64,000 nt of DNA, taken from positions 992,001-1,056,000 of the forward strand of contig NZ_FNKI01000001.1 in assembly GCF_900102925.1 (NCBI RefSeq). The letters run 5' to 3'. The translations under genes and the position numbers were made by a program. This DNA is from Flagellimonas zhangzhouensis (GTDB taxonomy: Bacteria > Bacteroidota > Bacteroidia > Flavobacteriales > Flavobacteriaceae). The notes under the pieces were generated by a model. That model made no database searches and was not told the origin of the DNA. It saw only the letters and a list, made by a program, of their open reading frames with translations. Below, piece by piece: positions 59,594 to 64,000 of this stretch (position 1 is the stretch's first letter; every line of letters begins with the position of its first letter).

Positions 59594-62293
59594 ATGAAGC
59601 ATGTGAAGTATTGGATGGTCGCGGTAGTTTGTTTTTTGGCTACGCCAACCCTAAAAGCACAACAAACCTATTGGAGTAGGGTAGAGCAAAGGGAATCGAC
59701 CTTGGGTGTGGCTGATGTGTATCTGAAATTCAATACACCAGATTTTCAACTAAAGTTGGTCAAAGCTTCACAAACGGTTGCCGCACTTAGACCCAATAAC
59801 GAACCTTATTTTGATTTTACCCCTGGAGAACGATTGGAAATTAGGGATAAGGATAGTCTTTATCATTTGGGGGATATCAACCTTAGAATTAAAGATGCAA
59901 ATGGAGTTTGGAAAAATTATTCCACTGCCACTTCACGAGCCAAGGTTCAAGCTTTGGAAACGAGCGGGAATGTATTGGCTGCAGCTGATTTAGCGAACAC
60001 CTTGCCCAGTGATACTCCAGTTTCAGTAAAGCGCTTTTACGAATTGGACAACAATCAATTGGTGATGCGCTTCGAAATTACCAATAAACAAGATGTTCCA
60101 GTTGAAATTGGTGCTTTGGGGGTTCCCATGATTTTTAACAATATTCTCGAGGGTAAATCTTTGGTGGAAACTCATGCCCAGAACGTGTTCTTTGATCCCT
60201 ATATTGGAATGGACGCGGGTTATCTGGAAGTGAAACGATTGAGTGGAAAAGGCCCAGCACTTTTGGTACTTCCAAAAGAAAATATGGCTTTTGAAGCCTA
60301 CAGACCCTTGTTGGATGACCCAACGCCCAAGAGTATTGTTTTTGAAGGCTTTCATGAATGGATGGTCCACAGCAAGGCATATGCAGAAAATGAATGGAAA
60401 GGTGTGGAGCAGTGGAATACCCCTACATCGTTAGTACTTCAACCAGGAGAATCAAAAAACTTCGCTTTAAAATTTGTGCTTTCCGAGGGCATCAAGAATA
60501 TTCAAGAAACCTTGGTTAAGGAAGAACATCCGCTAGCCGTTGGTGTGCCTGGTTATGTTCTCCCGAAAGATGTGAAGGGTCAATTGTTTATCGATTATGC
60601 AAGTGAAATTGCTTCAATAAAAATTGAACCCAAAGGCGCTTTGGAAATCAAAGAAGCGAGAACTACTTCTTCGGGAAAGAAAAAATACTTGGTTCAAGGT
60701 GAAAAATGGGGTAGGGCTAAACTTACCATTACCTATGAAAACGGGGTTGAACAAACCATAAACTATAAAGTCATCAAGCCAGAAGCGGAGTTGGTCAAAG
60801 ATTTTGGTCATTTTTTGACCACGGAACAATGGTTCGATGACCCCAACGACCCTTTTGGTCGAAACCCATCCGCCATTAGCTACGATTATGAGAAAAAAGA
60901 AAAAGTAGTGCAAGATGGTCGGGTCTGGATCAGTGGATTGAGTGACGAAGGAGGAGCTGGAAGCTGGTTGGCAGCAGTCATGAAACAATTTGTCCAGCCA
61001 GACAAGGAAGAAATCCAAAAAATACAGGGCTTTGTTGGCGAAACACTTTGGGGTGGCATTCAAAACAATGAGGGTCCCGAAAAGTACGGAGTTAAAAAGA
61101 GCTTGTTTTACTATGAACCCGACTCTTTGCCCAAAGGTACCTATAGCGATACTATAAATTACAATACTTGGGCGGCATGGGACCATAAACATGCCAATGA
61201 TTTGGGAAGATCTTATAATTATCCACACGTAGCAGCTGCCTATTGGGTGCTCTATCGTTTGTCTCGCTACCATGAAGGATTGGTAGATAATAGATCTTGG
61301 GATTGGTATCTGGAAAATGCCTATCAAACTAGTGTAGCCATGGTGGAGCATGCACCTTATTATGCCCAATTCGGTCAGATGGAAGGTTCTGTGTTCCTTT
61401 TTATTTTGGAAGATTTAAAGAATGAGGGGCTAACAGAAATGGCTAATGATTTGGAGGAACAAATGAAGCAAAGAGCCATTCATTGGAGAGCTTTGGACTA
61501 TCCTTTTGGGAGTGAAATGCCATGGGATTCCACGGGACAGGAAGAAGTGTATATGTGGTCTAGTTATTTTGGCTACGATTATAAGGCCAATGTGACCCTT
61601 AGCGCGATTTTAGCCTATATGCCCACCATTTCCCATTGGGCGTACAATGGAAACGCCAGAAGATATTGGGATTTTCTATACGGGGGCAAAGCAGGCAAGA
61701 CTTCTCGTGTCGAACGTCAAATTCACCATTATGGATCATCATTAAATGCTATTCCTGTGTTGACCCATTACCGCAAAAATCCAGATGACTTGTATTTGTT
61801 AAAAGTGGGATACGGAGGACTTTTGGGTGGAATTTCCAATATAACCCAAGATGGTTTCGGTCCTGCTGCATTCCATTCCTATCCCTCTACGCTTAAAATA
61901 GATGGAATTTCTGGGGATTATGGTTCTGGGTTTTATGGGTATGCTGTCAATTCCTCTTCCTATTTGGTAAAAGATGAGGATTTGGGTTGGTTGGCCTTTG
62001 GAGGGAATTTATCTCAAAGAGGAGATGAGGTAGTAATGGAGATTACGACTGCTACCAAATCCCGAGTTTTTATAGCTCCAAAAAAACTATGGCTTACGCT
62101 GGATGCTGGTTCATTCAATAAGGTAATCTATAATGAAAAAACTGGCGAAGTGACCCTCACTTTGGAAAGTAGTACGGAGCACACCCCTTTCGCCTATTTA
62201 CGTGTACGAGAGGGCGTTGAACTTCCTTTCAAAAAAGTTAGGGGTGCCTACCAAATTAAATTGGGTAATAAAGAAACCGTAATCAAACTATAA
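59594..62293 (+). CDS. DUF5695 domain secreted protein (glycosidase-like)
   Basis: 899 residues: signal peptide (MVAVVCFLATPTLKAQ), a beta-sandwich-like N-terminal half (about 25-400), and a C-terminal region rich in aromatic helices (about 415-760, for example NTWAAWDHKHANDLGRSYNYPHVAAAYWVLYRLSRYHEG), the look of an alpha/alpha-barrel glycosidase. It matches the DUF5695 family of Bacteroidota; activity is not established. Its place after GH127 and DUF885 genes suggests another enzyme acting on the same glycoprotein. The carboxylate pair that would be catalytic cannot be identified by eye. Confidence 0.8.
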   Translation: MKHVKYWMVAVVCFLATPTLKAQQTYWSRVEQRESTLGVADVYLKFNTPDFQLKLVKASQTVAALRPNNEPYFDFTPGERLEIRDKDSLYHLGDINLRIKDANGVWKNYSTATSRAKVQALETSGNVLAAADLANTLPSDTPVSVKRFYELDNNQLVMRFEITNKQDVPVEIGALGVPMIFNNILEGKSLVETHAQNVFFDPYIGMDAGYLEVKRLSGKGPALLVLPKENMAFEAYRPLLDDPTPKSIVFEGFHEWMVHSKAYAENEWKGVEQWNTPTSLVLQPGESKNFALKFVLSEGIKNIQETLVKEEHPLAVGVPGYVLPKDVKGQLFIDYASEIASIKIEPKGALEIKEARTTSSGKKKYLVQGEKWGRAKLTITYENGVEQTINYKVIKPEAELVKDFGHFLTTEQWFDDPNDPFGRNPSAISYDYEKKEKVVQDGRVWISGLSDEGGAGSWLAAVMKQFVQPDKEEIQKIQGFVGETLWGGIQNNEGPEKYGVKKSLFYYEPDSLPKGTYSDTINYNTWAAWDHKHANDLGRSYNYPHVAAAYWVLYRLSRYHEGLVDNRSWDWYLENAYQTSVAMVEHAPYYAQFGQMEGSVFLFILEDLKNEGLTEMANDLEEQMKQRAIHWRALDYPFGSEMPWDSTGQEEVYMWSSYFGYDYKANVTLSAILAYMPTISHWAYNGNARRYWDFLYGGKAGKTSRVERQIHHYGSSLNAIPVLTHYRKNPDDLYLLKVGYGGLLGGISNITQDGFGPAAFHSYPSTLKIDGISGDYGSGFYGYAVNSSSYLVKDEDLGWLAFGGNLSQRGDEVVMEITTATKSRVFIAPKKLWLTLDAGSFNKVIYNEKTGEVTLTLESSTEHTPFAYLRVREGVELPFKKVRGAYQIKLGNKETVIKL

Positions 62294-62371
62294 TTACATC
62301 TCATTTCACTACGTCTATTTTATTTAAAGGGAAAACCGTAATTTAAACGCTGAACCTTTAATGAAATTGAC

Positions 62372-63466
62372 TTGCACACTGCTGAACAAAAATTAAAAGA
62401 ACGCATCAAGGAGCTTACCTGTTTGTATGAGGTGACTTCTTTGATTGTGCATTGCGATTATGATGATGTGGAAACGGCGCTGAAAGGCATTGTGCAATGC
62501 CTTGAAATTGCTTGGCAGTTTGATCAGGAAACCTTTGTGAGTCTACAAGTGGGTTCCTACGATATACAAACCGAAGAAAAAGGTAAGGAATACGTTTTTA
62601 TGGAATCGCCCATTACCATTTTCAATAAAAAGGAAGGCCGAATCAAGGTAGGCTACCCATCGCCAAAGTACAAATTGGAAGATTTTTTGGAGGAGGAACA
62701 ACAACTGCTCGATAATGTGTGTTTGGAGGTAGGGAATTTGTTAGAGCGAAAGGAAATCAAGGATAACGAGGCCAATATTCGTAGACAGGTAGAACAAACG
62801 GATCGTTTGCGGATTTTAGGGGAAATCACTGCTGGAATAGCTCATGAGCTCAATACACCCCTTGCCAATATTTTAGGTTTTACCGAATTGCTGAAAGAAC
62901 GGGTTGAGGATGATCTTCAGGCTTCAAAGGATTTGGATAAAATTATCACCAATACCATTTTTTCTAGGGAAGTAGTAAAGAAACTCATGTTCTTCGCCTG
63001 CGAAATTCCTCAGGAGAAAGAACTATTGGATATTGTTCCTGTGCTTGAAAATGCCATTGCGCTCATGCGCACCACCTTGGCTAAAGAAGATATCACTTGT
63101 TCATTTACCACATCTGCGGAAGAAATATTTCTTCGAATTGATAAAGTGCAATTGACCCAAGTGGTCTTCAATTTAGTGGTAAATGCCATTTATTTTTCTC
63201 CTCCAAAAAGCACTATTTCAGTGGATGTAAAGGATGAAGAAAGTAAGGTAGTCATCACAATTTCGGATCAGGGCAGTGGGATTTCAGAAGAGCAGGACGA
63301 GCATATTTTTGAGCCATTTTTCACTACAAAACCCATTGGTGAGGGGTCAGGTTTGGGGTTAAGTGTGGTGCATGGAATTATTCAGAGTCATCAAGGTAAA
63401 ATTACCCATAGGTCCAATACACCAACAGGTACTATCTTTACCATGGAATTTCCAAAAAGCACTTAA
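62372..63466 (+). CDS. Soluble sensor histidine kinase
   Basis: 364 residues, no membrane segment. An N-terminal GAF-like sensing region (about 1-125, LYEVTSLIVHCDYDDVETALKGIV) is followed by HisKA (His158 in GIAHELNTPLANILGF) and an HATPase domain (N box FNLVVNAIYFS, G1 ISDQGSGIS, G2 PIGEGSGLGLSVVHGI). The start is TTG at 62372; an in-frame stop lies 21 bp upstream and no ATG or GTG intervenes. It is followed 2 bp later by its NtrC-type regulator. It may control the neighbouring glycoprotein locus or be independent. Confidence 0.9.
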   Translation: MHTAEQKLKERIKELTCLYEVTSLIVHCDYDDVETALKGIVQCLEIAWQFDQETFVSLQVGSYDIQTEEKGKEYVFMESPITIFNKKEGRIKVGYPSPKYKLEDFLEEEQQLLDNVCLEVGNLLERKEIKDNEANIRRQVEQTDRLRILGEITAGIAHELNTPLANILGFTELLKERVEDDLQASKDLDKIITNTIFSREVVKKLMFFACEIPQEKELLDIVPVLENAIALMRTTLAKEDITCSFTTSAEEIFLRIDKVQLTQVVFNLVVNAIYFSPPKSTISVDVKDEESKVVITISDQGSGISEEQDEHIFEPFFTTKPIGEGSGLGLSVVHGIIQSHQGKITHRSNTPTGTIFTMEFPKST

Positions 63467-63468
63467 CA

Positions 63469-64000
63469 TTGCTAAAAAAGGAGAACATATTATTGGTCGA
63501 TGACGACATCCAGATTCTGGAGCTGCTGCAACGGCATTTGGAATCTATGGACTTCCATACGTTTAAGGCTGTTTCAGTTAAAGAAGCATTGTATATCCTA
63601 AAGGATACTCCTGTGGATTTGTTGATCACGGATGTGAATATGCCCGAGATCAATGGGATAGAATTGGTAAAATACACGGCAGAACATTTCCCCGATATGC
63701 CCAAATTGGTGGTGACAGGTTTTCCCTCAGCAGAAGATGCATTCAGTGTATTCAAGTCTGGAGTCACGGACTATTTAACCAAACCCTTTACCAAAAAGGA
63801 ACTGGCCGAAGCGGTAAAAAAATCGTTGGTCAGTGTAAAGCCAAAAAAGGAAAAACCCATAGCTCAATCTGCAAATACCTCAAATGGTTATGCCGATATG
63901 ATTGGGGAGTCAGAAGCTTTTCAAAAGGTCACTGAGATTATTGATCGGGTAAAAGACAATAGGGCGACCATTTTGGTTCGTGGTGAGAGTGGAACAGGAA
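63469..64000 (+). CDS. Sigma-54-dependent NtrC-type response regulator (3' end cut by window edge)
   Basis: 177 residues visible. The start is TTG at 63469 (MLKKENILLVDDD). The receiver has acidic residues DDD, phospho-acceptor Asp55 (LLITDVNMPEINGI), Thr in VVTGFPSA and Lys in DYLTKPFTK. After a linker rich in lysine comes the AAA+ domain start MIGESEAFQKVTEIIDRV and the Walker A RGESGTG, where the window ends. It should activate sigma-54 promoters after phosphorylation by the kinase encoded just upstream. No -24/-12 promoter was recognised nearby. Confidence 0.92.
   Translation, partial: MLKKENILLVDDDIQILELLQRHLESMDFHTFKAVSVKEALYILKDTPVDLLITDVNMPEINGIELVKYTAEHFPDMPKLVVTGFPSAEDAFSVFKSGVTDYLTKPFTKKELAEAVKKSLVSVKPKKEKPIAQSANTSNGYADMIGESEAFQKVTEIIDRVKDNRATILVRGESGTG

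Noticed and set aside
53681..60000. Sigma-54 promoters for the adjacent NtrC-type regulator
   Set aside because: No convincing GG-N10-GC element was seen before the genes of the glycoprotein locus.
60614..61369. Leftward open frame of 251 codons antisense to the DUF5695 gene
   Set aside because: Composition is Phe/Ile-rich and without motifs; the forward gene is complete with signal peptide and codon bias.

Overview
The window reads as chromosomal DNA of a marine-type Flavobacteriaceae bacterium (Bacteroidota; Muricauda/Flagellimonas/Maribacter-like, genus not provable from sequence alone). Evidence: type IX secretion (T9SS) sorting and CHU_C domains, two PorP/SprF proteins, DUF4199, DUF4286 and DUF5723 families, Bacteroidota promoters of the TTG-N19-21-TAnnTTTG type, almost no Shine-Dalgarno sequences, roughly 40% GC, and a ribonucleotide reductase whose ATP-cone sits on the small subunit.

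Layout. 1-10.5 kb: leftward housekeeping genes (DUF4286, GGCT, rsmA, mgtE, cupin, 2-hydroxyacid dehydrogenase, membrane LuxR regulator, DUF4199; upstream of them a TPR protein, serS, an HTTM protein and ribF). 10.5-15 kb: a secreted metalloprotease coupled to a lipoprotein. 15-17.5 kb: prs-rplY-pth. 17.5 kb: tRNA-Leu(CAA). 17.8-23 kb: gamma-glutamyltransferase, then nrdB-nrdA. 23.2-28.3 kb: a DUF11-repeat CHU_C surface protein with its PorP/SprF partner. 28.4-44 kb: a siroheme-type dehydrogenase, an orphan LytTR response regulator, two unknown proteins, a giant CHU_C adhesin operon (adhesin, PorP/SprF, hydrolase lipoprotein) and a DUF5723/OmpA protein. 44-48.4 kb: YegP-like protein, proC-proB-proA, and a GNAT-rpsU operon. 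48.6-62.3 kb: S41 peptidase, AraC regulator, three hydroxyproline catabolic enzymes, GH127 beta-L-arabinofuranosidase, DUF885 peptidase and DUF5695 protein. 62.4-64 kb: a histidine kinase and a truncated NtrC-type regulator.

Two systems stand out. First, five leftward promoters between 30.3 and 43.8 kb carry the same signal: 9-bp units (ACGGATGGG-like) repeated every 21 bp, with the first unit 40-41 bp from a TAnnTTTG-like box. Two 9-bp sites 21 bp apart is the classical geometry of LytTR response regulators, and a LytTR regulator lies beside the cluster. Three arrays precede protein units (unknown membrane protein, giant adhesin operon, OmpA-like protein). Two precede no protein gene; one of these leads into about 160 nt with three consecutive stem-loops ending before a T-run, a strong candidate small RNA. 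Second, 48.6-62.3 kb looks like a locus for hydroxyproline-rich glycoprotein use: GH127 enzymes remove beta-L-arabinofuranose from hydroxyproline-linked sugars, two peptidases could trim the protein, and epimerase, deaminase and dehydrogenase would take hydroxyproline to 2-oxoglutarate. The D-hydroxyproline oxidizing step is not in the window.

No insertion sequences, CRISPR arrays, rRNA genes or prophage genes were seen.
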